From Nymphaea colorata (taxonomy: Eukaryota > Streptophyta > Magnoliopsida > Nymphaeales > Nymphaeaceae), in assembly GCF_008831285.2 (NCBI RefSeq), contig NC_045150.1, positions 3,978,001 through 4,042,000 of the forward strand: a stretch of 64,000 nt of DNA, given 5' to 3'. Position 1 is the first letter of the stretch. Every line of letters starts with the position of its first letter. The translations under genes were made by a program, and so were the position numbers. The notes under the pieces were generated by a model. It saw nothing but the letters and a program-made list of their open reading frames with translations. It had not been told where the DNA came from and did no database searches. Below, piece after piece: positions 10,904 through 22,328 of the stretch.

Positions 10904-13900
10904 ATCATTTTTATGAAATTTATCAACTAAAAAGTTTGGAACTTTAGCTAATGTAGACAAAATTTTAGCTGCAATGTTTTTCAATATTACTTCAACATTA
11001 CTAAATCTGTTATATGCTTACCACGCTTACCACGTTAAACACAGTATGACTTCCTCCTCATGTACATTTGGTGAATTCCTCTCTTATGTTCACATTCCGT
11101 CCAGGGATCATACAACAATATCCTGAAATCCACATTTCCCAAGATCTCATTAGTTCTCCTCTGTCTTTATCTTGAGTTAGTTCATGAAATCACGGTGGAG
11201 TTTGCATGTATTTTCATCTCAAATCTCGGAATCTACTATTGCATTCAATGATAATAAAAGAGGAGTTGTAGCAGCTCCTTAATACAACCATGTCAAATTT
11301 CTTCTCCTTCATGTTCGTTTGATTTTCTCAACATGGTATAATCAGAACAAGTAGCTTATTGAAAAAGATTTGAGTCAAGGATGGCTTGCAAACAATCATA
11401 GAGGTTGTTGCTTTCTTCACTAAATTAAGGACTCGATTCAGTTTCAAATAAGATCTTCTTCAAGCAAACTTGAACGTGAATAACCCTTCAGCTTAAGGAA
11501 GGATGAAAACAATAAAGTACGGCATCATGTATGGAATTAATGAACATATCAAAGGTCAGGCTAAAAACGAAAGGAAAAATTTCAATAGAGTACTTTTATG
11601 GCAGAAGATCAGGGTTCTAAAAATATAAAATATTTTGCATTTAATGATAATAAAAAGGTGTTGTAATGACTCCTTAACATAAGGAGCAATATTGGATATA
11701 TAACTGCTATATAATATTGAAATGTTGAACGCTATCAACTCTAAGGTCCACGGTTGTTGCCTTCCTTGGTTGTAGGTGACTACACACCCAACTGCGTTAA
11801 ATTGCTTGTCCTCCTTGTTCATTTTATTTTCTCCACACTTTCTCTCAAATGCCGCCACTTTTCTCTTCTTCTTCCCCAATCCACCCTCATGGTTTTGTCA
11901 AAAGCACTGTGGTTCCTTCCACAGGTTTGGACTTCAATGAAAAAGTGTTCAGATTCTTTTCAAAAGCCATATTCATCCATTGGATTACATGAGCAGCAAA
12001 TCTATTATCTTCCTTTTTTGTCCCCGATGTGCTTGAGATTCAATTTCGACCATCCATTGAGTTTAATCTATGTTTCTTGATTAGGTCTACAGGCTCAAAT
12101 GATGTTAGGGTTTCACCTTAAGTTATAAACTGCACACTGTATTCCAATAACTTGGACCCGTTTGGGAGAGAGAAGAAACTGATTTGCGTAATATGAACAT
12201 GCAGAGGCAGTAGTGATGAAAATGAAATGTTTCTTATTGAAAATAATTGGTTGCATAATAAATATAATTGAGAATTGTAATGTCGTTGTAGTAATCTCAC
12301 CTCAACTTCTATAATTAAATAATAAAATCAATTGATGTTTATTTGGCAAATAGAAGTTTGTTCTATTCGACAAAAACATGGATGTCCTTTTAAGTCTTAC
12401 TTTCATTTCCCCAATTTCGGAGCTTTGTTCTCTTTCAATCTCTCTCTCTCTAATGCTAGCTCTCACTCTCTCTGGATTAAAAGTATGGATTCTAAACATA
12501 TTTAATAGTTTTAAGGTTTTGTTTGAAGAAGGGATGTTCTTCCTTTATCCTTCTTTCATTTTGCTCCTCCAGAGAGTCGACTTACTTTGCAAGTTCTTGG
12601 AAAATCTAGTAACTCAACCTTTGAGAAAATGTTCAAGATCATGATCTACATAGCCTTATTCCCAGACATAGATCATCTTGAACCTACACCAAAAGGCCAA
12701 GTTGCTGGACTTTCTAAGAACTTGCAAAGTAGACTCTCAAGAGGAGCAAACGAAAACAGAGAAAAAGGAAGAACAACCCTTCCTCGAACACATCCATAAA
12801 ACCACTAAAGATGCTCAGAATCCGTACTCTTAATCCAAAATTCGATTTCTAAAGATGCCCAAAATCCGTACTCTTAATCCAAAAAGAGTGAGGGAGAGAA
12901 AGAGAACTGTCCCTTTCTAGTATGGCCGGTCACTCGAGGAAGAACAAAGTTCGATTTACCAAATTAGCCACGAACAAGATGTTACTTTGTTATAGGAAAA
13001 ATAAATATAGTTTGAATTGTAGAATTCACTATGTCCCGATTAGTTTCAATATGAAACACTTCATTTTCTTCACTATTGCTTCCACTCACATCCTTTATGA
13101 TTCTAAAGACTTACACATGAGGTTAGACTAAATGAACACAAGTTCTATGATTTTCACCTCAATCATCTCAGTCCTCATCAGCACTAAACACTTACCCAAT
13201 ACATATAGCAGCATTGGCTTGCGGATTGTATACCATGATATTTTCACAGAATATGATCATGATATTATAAAAAAGTATATATGACAGAGAAAAACTCTCT
13301 TCATCTCTTAGAGGCTGTTTGGCTGCAGGAGTAACATGTTGTTACTGTCCCGTGAATCTGCCCAAAACTACGCTAGGGTTTCACAAGCAAGCAATAGACT
13401 CTCTCTCTCACACTCTCTATATATATATCAGTCAGCTATCATACTACAAATCATGAAATGTATTTTTTGTAGGTTTTTTTTAATCAAAATTGTAACATGG
13501 AACGTGGCTTTTGGCTCTAATTTGAATACTTGACAGCTTACCTGCTAACATTTAGTCATGATTCCTTTCTTTTGTTGTTTTCCTTTATTGAAGTAGGGAC
13601 TTCCTTTTCAATCAATTAAATTCACCCAACTAGCCAGTATTAATTTATCCTGACCATTACTTTTTCGTTGTCATCATTTTCTTGCCTTAGTTTTACCACC
13701 GTTAGTCCATAGAGTACTGCAATTTTGGGCATATCAATTTTCTATTGTATCAAATTATTGAGTGTATATGTCTTGTCCTTCAAGTGATCATTAGGTTAAC
13801 AACCCACTACCTAAAGAACACCCAAATACCCTCCCATTTCCCTTGCCTCCATGGTCTTGAGCAATGTGGGGACTTGGGTGGGGTACGGGGTGCACCCATC

Positions 13901-14430
13901 AATTAGAATATCATGGTTCCACCTTTTACAGTTTAAGGGAGTAGCACCTACAGGAATTTAACCGGCAACATACCTTCTATGTGCACATCTGCTTTACCAG
14001 CTATGCTATACAGCTTGAATCGAGTATATTTGTCTACTCTAAGTGGATCAAAAGAGAAGAAAACAAGAAGCAACAACACAGTAAATGAAGAGAACTAAGC
14101 GTACTTGATTAAGATACGAGCAATCACATTTTCCAAGAGGGGGAAGGGAAGAAGGATCAATTTGAGGAGCATAGATGGAGAACATTACAAAAAAATCATC
14201 ATCATGTTGCGTTAAACAACCTTAGGATTTGAGAACCTTGCATATAAAATCATACCATTTCACTCTAATCTTAAATCTGACCTTTTGTCAATTTAAAAAT
14301 TAAAAAAACATATATCAAGTGTGGATTATAGGTTTGTCCTAAAAATCCTTAGTTTGATACTCACACCATCAGATCTACAGATTTCAAATCCGGAGTAATC
14401 AAATGCCCCCTTAATTGAGGGTGCCTCAGA

Positions 14431-16057
14431 AGGACCTACCGCATCAGCTGCAATGAGGTGCCAAAACGACCTAGAAATCAGTACATAGGCACAAATCTTC
14501 ATATCAGCATGTAGAAACTCAGAGAATTCATGTCTGCTTATGCACTCGATCTGGACAAAGCGCCACACAGAGAGCTTTTGCCGGCACAACCAACACAGGC
14601 TTCAGCTTTCGTCTTCTCATTATCAAGGTAAGAACGATATAAACACCAAAGACCCACAAAAAAGTCTAGCAGAAAAGGAAGACCGGAAACAAAAAGGCCA
14701 GAGCAAACGCGTGAGGCTGATTAGGTGAGGGGCACTTTAACATGTTCTAACTCTCTTGTATTCATTTTGCAGTAACCGACCTAAGCATGTTCTAACTCTC
14801 TTGTATTCATTTTTCTTACTGGGATTAGAGAACAGTTAATATGATGGGACAGAGTGACATGTCTTCAATCCCCATATTTCGCAAAAGCTGATCCCTATTA
14901 AGCTAATACCAAAATTAAAGCGTAGGAAAAGAGAAAGCAAAGCAGGCGTTGCTTTGGTGTTCATCATGCATCACGCATATGTAATGCCCGCTTTGCTTTC
15001 TCTTTTCCTACGCTTTAATTTTCGTATTAGCTTAGTAGGGATCAGCTTTTGCGAAATATGGGGATTAAAGATACGTCACTCTATCCCATCATATTAACTG
15101 TTCTCTAATGCCAATAAGAAAAACAAATACAAGAGAGTTAGAACATGCTTATGTCGGTTACTGCAAAATGATGTATATTGTAGATGCCTTGATGGATGCG
15201 ATGAATGGCACTTTAACAACTATGCCTTTCCCAAGGATGGAGACACTTTTGAAAGTGACCATTCGAGGATGCTGACTCTCATCTTTGAACAGCCGATCGC
15301 TGACCATGCTGGAGCACCTCAGTTGCATTTAAGAACACCGTAGGGCCACTCAGGTTCCACCATAGTTTTGGACCCTGTGGACAAGGGAAAAAGGGGGCTA
15401 CAGCTTTTCACTGGGGTAGTAGGATTTCTTCTTGCATTTAAGAATTAATATCACCGCTCTCAACTGCAACTGAGGTGCTCCAGAATGGACGACGCTCGGC
15501 TGTTCAAAAATGCTTCCTGCTTCCTTAAAATATTTCTGGGGAAAGCCATGGCCGTTAAAATTTGAAGTGACATTCAGTCACCTCCATCAAGGCATCCGCC
15601 ATGAGCTGATGATAGTCCGTTAGATGTGTCCCTCACCTAATCCACACTCACCCATTTGGTCTGGCCTTTTTGTTTGTTGTCTAACTTTTCCTCTACAGGT
15701 CTTCCCCAGGTGTTTATAACTTTCTTACCTTGATTATGAGAAGACAAAAGCTGAATCCCACCTTGTTCATGTCATCACAGAGCTCCTTGTGTGGCGCTTT
15801 GTCTAGATTGAGTGCACGGATGCAAGCATGGATTCTCTTTAGTTTGTACATGCTGATACTGAGATTCTGCTGGTTGGCGTGAGTGGCAAAACTGTCAAGG
15901 TGTTCTCAGTTTAATTTATGTGGATAATACTTCTCCCCGACTGCACATAGTGGAATGTGAGACATTCAAGTTGAATAGTAAAAGCAACTCTGGACCTCGG
16001 GGACAGAGCAGGAGGGGGGCTTCTACATCTCACTTCACCAGTAGGTTACTTCCTGCT
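14431..16057. repeat. Large foldback structure in block A (left arm, centre and most of right arm)
   Basis: Sequence from AGGACCTACCGC at 14431 rightward reappears inverted from about 15480 to 16057 and, beyond the copia insertion, at 21325-21405, where it ends in GCGGTAGGTCC. Inverted landmarks include CAGCTTTCGTCTTCTCAT (14609 on) against its complement near 15737, and GGAGCACCTCAGTTGCA (15311 on) against TGCAACTGAGGTGCTCC (15467 on). Block B has the same structure at 59074-60752. The stem is old: arms differ at many positions. The + strand of the right arm has a protein-like but broken frame around the DYEKTKAESHL motif in the block B copy (see 60266-60451). It may be a foldback transposon or an inverted gene-fragment duplication. 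Confidence 0.7.
14763..15170. mobile_element. 408-bp hairpin MITE inserted in block A
   Basis: Almost the whole element is one inverted repeat. It begins CATTTTGCAGTAACCGAC and ends GTCGGTTACTGCAAAATG, and arms of roughly 180 bp meet around a short loop near 14950-14985. The corresponding place in block B (about 59335-59375) lacks it. A 21-bp direct copy of part of the terminal region (TGTTCTAACTCTCTTGTATTC) lies just outside the left end at 14742-14762, perhaps from an earlier insertion or slippage. There is no coding capacity; a transcript would form a long near-perfect hairpin suited to small-RNA production. The superfamily is not identified. Confidence 0.85.
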
Positions 16058-16621
16058 TGTTAAGAGTCACCACCGACTCAAGAGTCATCACCGACTCTCA
16101 CGAACCATCTTGAGCCTTCTCTCTTTAAGTCGGTGGCTATTAAAAGTAATAATAAAATATTAAAACAAAAATTAATGAGAAGTCGGTGGAAGCATCCACC
16201 ACCGACTTCCTCTCCCTATAAATAGTGATGATGGGTATGTAAGTGAGTGTGTAAAAAATTGTGAGTTGAGTGTGTGTGAAAAGAAAGAGTGTCTTGAGTG
16301 GGTATGCTCACTTCGTGAGCTGCTTGGGTGGTACGAGTGGTACGAGTGCAGCAAGGTGTGTAAGTGGGGTAGCTCATTACGTGAGCTAGTGAGGTGAATC
16401 TTTCTTAGACTCTTGGTGTTCATGTAATATTTTATTATTAAAAATAGCAAGTTCATTTTGTGAATTTCGTTGGTGTTGTTATTAAGTTGTTATTAAGTAT
16501 ACTTTGCCAAAGTTATTATTGAGTATCATTTTGGACATCGAGACTCTGCTGGATTTTTTTTCGCATAAATTCGAGGTTGGATCTAAGTTATATTGAGGGC
16601 TCGCCTTACGTTTTCCCAACA
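16058..16621 (+). repeat. copia 1 5' LTR (564 bp)
   Basis: It begins TGTTAAGAG and ends CCCAACA. It is 30 bp longer than the 3' LTR, because of an 18-bp duplication of an AGAGTCA(C/T)CACCGACTC unit, a 9-bp GTACGAGTG duplication, a 2-bp insertion and one extra T. The U3 part carries five ACCGAC/GTCGGT motifs before a TATAAATA box at 16217-16224. The minus-strand open frame across this LTR is a shadow. Confidence 0.96.
16072..16224 (+). promoter_or_regulatory. copia 1 5' LTR promoter: five ACCGAC cores plus TATA box
   Basis: ACCGAC occurs at 16072-16077, 16090-16095 and 16201-16206, and its complement GTCGGT at 16129-16134 and 16182-16187, all within about 150 bp upstream of TATAAATA (16217-16224). 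(A/G)CCGAC is the DRE/CRT core bound by plant DREB/CBF factors in cold and drought responses. The last two sites form a hairpin (AAGTCGGTGG / CCACCGACTT). That this makes the LTR stress-inducible is an inference from motif clustering only. Confidence 0.6.
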
Positions 16622-16623
16622 AG

Positions 16624-16637
16624 TGGTATGAGAGCGA
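16624..16637 (+). other. copia 1 primer-binding site
   Basis: TGGTATGAGAGCG begins two bases after the LTR end. It matches the usual plant copia primer site TGGTATCAGAGC (complement of the initiator tRNA-Met 3' end) apart from one substitution. Confidence 0.85.
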
Positions 16638-16697
16638 GGTTCTGTCTGAGGGCTGTTTTACTGGTGAGATTAATTGGACCAATTATATTCTGAAATT

Positions 16698-19600
16698 ATG
16701 GCGGCATTAGTGGTTGCATTAAATAATATTAAGAAGCTTAACAATAACAATTATGGCTATTGGAAATCCTGCATGGAGTCATATTTTCTAGGACATGAAT
16801 TATGGGAGATAGTTCCGGGATCAGACACAAATATTCCTGTCGACGAGGAAGCGAAGAAGAAATGGATGATCAAAGCAAGGAAAGCGCTTTTTGCAATTAA
16901 GGTATCTATTAAGAAAGATTTATTAGAGCATATACGTGATGCCAAGACTCCTAAAGAAGCATGGGATGCTTTTGCAACGTTATTTTCTAGAGCTAATGAT
17001 GCCTGCCTGCAATTGTTAGAAAATGAATTAGCTACATTAACTCAGGGAAATATAATGATAGCAGAGTATTTTATGAAGGTTAAAAATATCTGTAGAGAAA
17101 TTTCTCAAATTGACCCTGAGTCTAAAATTAGTGAGGCCCGTATACGGAGAATCCTTGTTCGTGGACTTCGTCCAGAATTTGGCAGTTTTAAAATTGGTGT
17201 TCAAGGCTGGCCAGTTCAACCAACTTTGTTGGAATTAGAGAATCTCTTGATCAATCAAGAAATGTTAGCAAAGCAAATGGTTGGGCTTTCTCTCAAATGA
17301 AATAATGATGAAGCGTTGTTTAGTAAGGGTCAGAGATCACGTTGGCCAGCTAAGCCAGTCATTCGGTCTCCAAGTATGAATATTGACGAAAAGAATGACA
17401 AAAATATAGAAAAGAAAACAAGAGAAACTACACAGCAGTGGAGACCAAAGAATAAGTGTTTTAGATGTGGAAGACTGGGTCATCTTGCTCGTGGCTGCAG
17501 AGTCAGAATAAATGAAGGAAATACAGTCACGACAAGTAAGCAATATGGGGGAGCTAACGAGACTGTACAGAAAAGTTCATTTTTGTACTCAATGGAGGTT
17601 AAAGAGGATATTACACAAGAAAGATGCAATTCCGCTCATACAAAACCCATAAAAGAAAAAGAAGAGAAGATCAATTATCAAACTGATTGGATAATTGATT
17701 CTGGATGCTCAAATCATATGACTGGTGATGAGAGCAAGTTTGTAAGTATGAAAGAATATGATGGAAATCGAGTTGTTGTTACTGCTAACAACACAAAGCT
17801 CCCAGTGGCACATATTGGAGAAGCAGAGGTTGTAGCCAACTTTGGCAAAGACCGAATTTTACGGAACGTTTATCATGTTCCAGGAATGACTAAGAATCTG
17901 TTGTCTGTGCCACAACTTACAGCTTTAGGGCACTATGTTGTGTTCGGCCCAAATGATGTAAAAGTTTATAAGGATGTAGATGTTCAAGGAACTCCCATGG
18001 TTGAAGGAAGGAAAGTTGAGTCAATATATGTCATGTCCGCAGAAACAACATATATTGACAAAGCAAAGAAGCATGACACTGCAGATATCTGGCATGAGAG
18101 ACTCGCTCATGTTGGATACAACAAACTTCGGGAGATGTCTAATAAGGGGCAGTTGATTGGCCTGCCCAAGCTTGAGGTACGAACTGACAATGTATGCCCA
18201 GGATGTCAGTATGGAAAGGCGCACAGGAGGCCATACAAAGAATCAAAATATAGAGCTAAAGCGCCATTCCAGCTTGTACATTCAGACGTATTCGGCAAAG
18301 TACCAGACCCATCAATTAGAGGTAAGTGGTATTTTATCACTTTTATTGATGATTTTTCGAGATATACATGGGTCTATTTCATGAAAGAGAAGTCTGAAGC
18401 ACTTGAAAAGTTCAAGGAATTTCACCAGATGGTGAAAAATGAACTCGGGTACAAAATTCAGTGTCTACGCACTGATAATGGTGGCGAATATACATCTGAC
18501 ATGTTTATGGCGTATATGAGACAACATGGTGTTCGAAGACAATTTACTTGTGCCTATATGCCACAGCAAAATGGAGTGGCAGAACGGAAAAATCGCCACA
18601 TAGCATAAACATGTCGAAGTATGATGCATGCAAAGAACATGCCACCAAGATTTTGGGCCGAGTGTGTCAGCACCGTTGTACACGTAATCAATCGACTACC
18701 AATGCCAAGATTTAATTTTATGTCTCCATATGAAATGCTCCATAAAAAGAAGTCATCTGTGAGTTATTTAAGAGTTTTTGGTTGTGTATGTTATGTTTTT
18801 ATATCTGAGCAGCACAGGACTAAGTTCGACAAGAAGACACAAAGGTGTGTATTTGTCGGATATGATCCATATCCAAAGGAATGGAGATGTGCTAATCCTA
18901 GCACAGGACAAGTTCATGTTTCGCGCGACGTCATCTTCGATGAAGCATCATCATGGTGGTCAGAAGAAAAGAAAGCGCTTCCAAACTCTCTAGTTTTTGA
19001 GAAAGATGTTCGAAACAACATACAATTCGAGATGAATCAAGGCGAACCTGAATCGGAAGTTCTAGAAGCAAGACGACCAGATGAACAAGTTCATAGCCCA
19101 AGACAAGAAGAACGTGCAGATCCATGGAGAACTGGAGTCAATCCAATCCAACAAAGAACTGCAGAAGAAGAAAGACCATCACAATTTGAAGAGCCAGAAG
19201 AAGCACCCATAACACGAAGAAGATCAACGAGAATACCAAAACCAAATCTCAAGTATGCAGATGCAGACTGTGCCATCATGGAGGAAATCGAGCCAGCTTG
19301 AAGCAAAAGATGTTGAAAAACGGCAATCAGCAATGAAAGATGAAATGAAGGCATTGGATTATAACGAAACCTGGGAGCTCATACCAAAACCTGCAGGAGT
19401 AAAGCCCATTACTTGTAAGTGGGTTTACAAAATAAAAAGGAAGACAGATGGCTCAGTTGATAGATATAAGGCTCGACTAGTCGCGAGAGGATTTTCTCAG
19501 CAATATAATATTGACTTTGAAGAAACTTTTAGTCCTGTTGCGAAGATCACATTCGTACATATTCTGATAGCCATTGCTGCAAGGAAATCCTGGAAGCTGT

Positions 19601-20785
19601 GACAAATGGATGTAAAAAATGCTTTCTTATATGGAGATCTCGACCATGAAATCTATATGGAGCAGCCTCAATGATTCAAATCTCCAAACAAGCCAGACTA
19701 CGTATGCAAGTTAAGAAAAACACTCTATGGACTGAAGCAAGCACCCAGAGCATGATACGGAAAAATAGCTGAATTTTTAGCATTTAGTGGATTTCAAGTC
19801 TCCTCAGCAGATTCAAGTCTCTTCGTCAAGGCAAGAGGTACGAAACTTACTATTTTGTTAATTTATGTTGATGATTTAATTATTACTGGAGATGACAATG
19901 AAGAAATTAATCTCATTCGTGAACATCTCACGGTAAGATTCAAAATGAAAGAGCTAGGGGAGTTGCGACACTTCCTTGGATTGGAAATTGATTACGAAAC
20001 TCAAGGATTATTTTTAAGTCAAAGAAGTATGCTCATAACTTACTATGTAAGTATGGTATGCTCAGTTGCAAACCTATCTCAACACCAATTGAGATCAATG
20101 CAAAACTTAGAATTGATAAAGGAGACAGGCTCGACGATGTTACTATGTATCGACAACTGGTTGGAAGCCTAATCTACTTAACATTATCAAGACCAGACAT
20201 TGCCTATGCAGTTTGTGTTGTGAGCAGGTTTATGCAAAACTCCAAAGAAGCCACATTTAGAAGCACTAAAAAGAATATTAATGTATATCAAAGGAACTCT
20301 TGACTTTGGTATACTTTATGAGAAGGGGCCAACTTGTCAAGTTGTTGGTCATTGTGATGCAGATTATGCTGGAGACTTATCAACTCGAAGATCAACCATT
20401 GGATATACGTTTAGTCTTGGAAGTGGTGCAATTTCATGGTGCAGTATGAGACAGCCGACAGTTTCACTATCTACAACCGAAGCAGAGTATAGAGCAACAT
20501 CTCAAGCAGTACAAGAATATGTGTGGTTGATGCGACTACTGAAAGACATCAAACAAAATGTGGATTATGCAGTGAGACTCTACTGCGATAATCAAAGTGC
20601 AGTCAGACTTACAGAAAATTCTATCTTCCATGCTCCAACAAAACACATAGAAGTGGAACATCATTTTATCAGAGAAAAAGTACTCAAAGGAGAGATTTAG
20701 TTGCAGCCAGTCGCTTCAGAAGATCAAGTTGCTGACATATTTACCAAAGGCTTGCCAGTATAGATATTCACCAAGTTTCGAAGAA
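16698..20785 (+). pseudogene. copia 1 gag-pol polyprotein, degraded
   Basis: Domains in order: gag (UBN2-type, LNNNNYGYWK start, 16698 to about 17300), CCHC zinc knuckle CFRCGRLGHLARGC (about 17457-17498), aspartic protease with DSGCSNHMTG (about 17699), pre-integrase HHCC-type region with WHERLAHVGY (about 18091), integrase with the D-D-E triad in HSDVFG, RTDNGGEY and GVAERKNR (18280-18600), reverse transcriptase with YVDDLIITG (about 19864), and RNase H with [15 protein letters not shown] and YCDNQSAV (20355-20600). In-frame stops: 17298 (TGA), 18606 (TAA), 19600, 19672 and 19753 (TGA) and 20698 (TAG), with another near the end at 20761. Frame changes occur near 19298, 20045 and 20250. Several stops sit where the family has Trp or Gly, consistent with G-to-A or G-to-T change. 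No functional product is expected from this copy. Confidence 0.95.
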
Positions 20786-21319
20786 TGTTGAGAGTCACCA
20801 CCGACTCTCACTAACCATCTTGAGCCTTCTCTCTTTAAGTCGGTGGCTACTAAAAGTAATAATAAAAAAATAAAACAAAAATTAATGAGAAGTCGGTGGA
20901 AGCATCCGCCACCGACTTCCTCTCCCTATAAATAGGGATGATGGGTATGTAAGTGAGTGTGTAAAAAATTGTGAGTTGAGTGTGTGTGAAAAGAAAGAGT
21001 GTCTTGAGTGGGTACTCACTTTGTGAGCTGCTTGGGTGGTACGAGTGCAACAAGGTGTGTAAGTGGGGTAGCTCATTACGTGAGCTAGTGAGGTGAGTCT
21101 TTCTTAGACTCTTGGTGTTTACGTAATATTTTATTATTAAAAATAGCAAGTTCATTTTGTGAATTTCGTTGGTGTTGTTATTAAGTTGTTATTAAGTATA
21201 CTCTGTCAAAGTTATTATTGAGTATCATTTTGGACGTCGAGACTCTGCTGGATTTCTTTCGCATAAATTCGAGGTTGGATCTAAGTTATATTGAGGGCTC
21301 GCCTTACGTTTTCCCAACA
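20786..21319 (+). repeat. copia 1 3' LTR (534 bp)
   Basis: It begins TGTTGAGAG inside the last codons of pol and ends CCCAACA, followed by target duplication CTGCT at 21320-21324. It carries four ACCGAC/GTCGGT motifs (20800, 20839, 20892, 20911) and TATAAATA at 20927-20934, which could drive transcription into downstream DNA. No clear polypurine tract precedes it. Confidence 0.95.
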
Positions 21320-22133
21320 CTGCTTCCACCCAATGCTGAGATTTCTACTCATGTAGTGATTTCGACTTCATTTTGGTTCCTCGTTGCAGATGAAGCGGTA
21401 GGTCCATTTCACGATGCCGTCGCCTAAACATGACATGATCATGACTTTTTTTGCCATGCCCTCAATCTATTCTCCTCAAATTGCTTCTTCTTCCCCTCCC
21501 CCTCTTCTTACACTCACCTAGTTTTCTTTGTTTCTTTGGTCTCGCTCCACCCATATTATTTATAAAACAAATCAGAGTAATTAAAATTTGCTTTTTCATA
21601 TCTTAATATTTTGATACAAGAGAAAATTGGTACGCCCAAAATTACAGTGTGTGATTGGAGGACTCACAATGGTAAAACTAGGGCGAGCACAAGGTGAAAA
21701 GCAAATGTAATGATCAGGTTAAATCTGAATCTTATTTTCAATCTGGTACTGGTTGGTTGGGTACTGAATTAGTTGGTTGGAAAGGAAATCGCCACTTTAC
21801 TAAACGAAGCAAAAATGGAAAGGAATCCTGACTAAATGTTGAATGGAAAGTTGTCAACTGAAAGGGGAGCCAATGGCCATGTTCAATATATGTTACAATT
21901 TTGGTTCAAAAAAACCTACCAAAATCCATTTCATGGGAGACATTGGGTTTGAGCCCTGACTACACAAGTTTTACATGCACTACTCATGTGGACATGGCAT
22001 ACATATATATATATATATATATATATAGTCGATTAAAGGTGTAAATTCTTATATGACATCATCTTATCAAGATAATAGCTTTCTTTTGTCAAAGGAAGGA
22101 CTCAATCCTGTTTCAAACAATATCTTCCTCAAG

Positions 22134-22328
22134 CAGGGGCGGAGCAAGGATCTTTTTTAGGGGCGGGCCAAATGGTCCAACGAATTTATCCGGGTAGGGC
22201 CAAACTAAACCCGAATCTAAAAAATACATTATGCAACAAAAAATTTTCAATTTTTGTAATGTAATTTTTTTTTTCCATTAGCTAGGGTGGCGCCACGGCC
22301 TAGGTGGCCCCCCCTCCCTCCGCCCCTG
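22134..22328. mobile_element. 195-bp hAT-type MITE inserted in block A
   Basis: It begins CAGGGGCGGAGC and ends CTCCGCCCCTG, an imperfect terminal inverted repeat. It is flanked by 8-bp near-duplicates TCCTCAAG (22126-22133) and TCCTCAAC (22329-22336). Eight-base target duplications are the hallmark of hAT elements. Block B reads straight through this point near 61505, confirming insertion. It is GC-rich at both ends and AT-rich inside, with no coding capacity. Confidence 0.87.

Larger units (their letters stand above)
9257..16057. repeat. Repeat block A, left part (non-coding, homologous to blocks B and C)
   Basis: This block aligns by eye, with many point changes and small indels, to 54340-60670 (block B). 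Its first 3.8 kb also aligns to 37587-41140 (block C). Landmarks shared by all three include the CAGCAGCAGCAGAATC-type motif (about 9697, 37990 and, diverged, 54780), a GGTATAATCAGAACAAGTAG-type motif (about 11335, 39417, 55678) and the AGAATCCGTACTCTTAATCC motif (about 12818 and 40929). No convincing coding frame survives; open frames here are short and not conserved between copies. It is best read as an old duplicated intergenic segment or the body of a long non-autonomous element. It contains (CT)n at about 9535-9562, (AT)n at 10856-10901, and the foldback and MITE listed below. Confidence 0.82.
16058..21319 (+). mobile_element. Ty1/copia LTR retrotransposon (copia 1), complete but inactivated
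   Basis: Two LTRs start TGTT(A/G)AGAGTCACC and end TTTTCCCAACA. The 5-bp target duplication CTGCT lies at 16053-16057 and 21320-21324. The primer-binding site (16624-16637) resembles the 3' end of initiator tRNA-Met. The internal gag-pol has integrase before reverse transcriptase, the diagnostic Ty1/copia order. Block B shows the unoccupied site at about 60660-60690, confirming the insertion and its boundaries. By my hand count the LTRs differ at about 16 of roughly 530 aligned bases plus four indels, so insertion was not very recent. It cannot encode its own proteins because of stops and frameshifts. Confidence 0.96.

Noticed and set aside
12378-12799. Short frames rich in Ser/Leu, with partial counterparts at 40579 and 56953
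   Set aside because: The three copies share DNA similarity but the frames start, stop and shift differently, with no sign of selection for protein.
16172-16456. 94-residue minus-strand frame, also at 20850-21155
   Set aside because: It is the antisense of the copia LTR and occurs in both LTRs for that reason.
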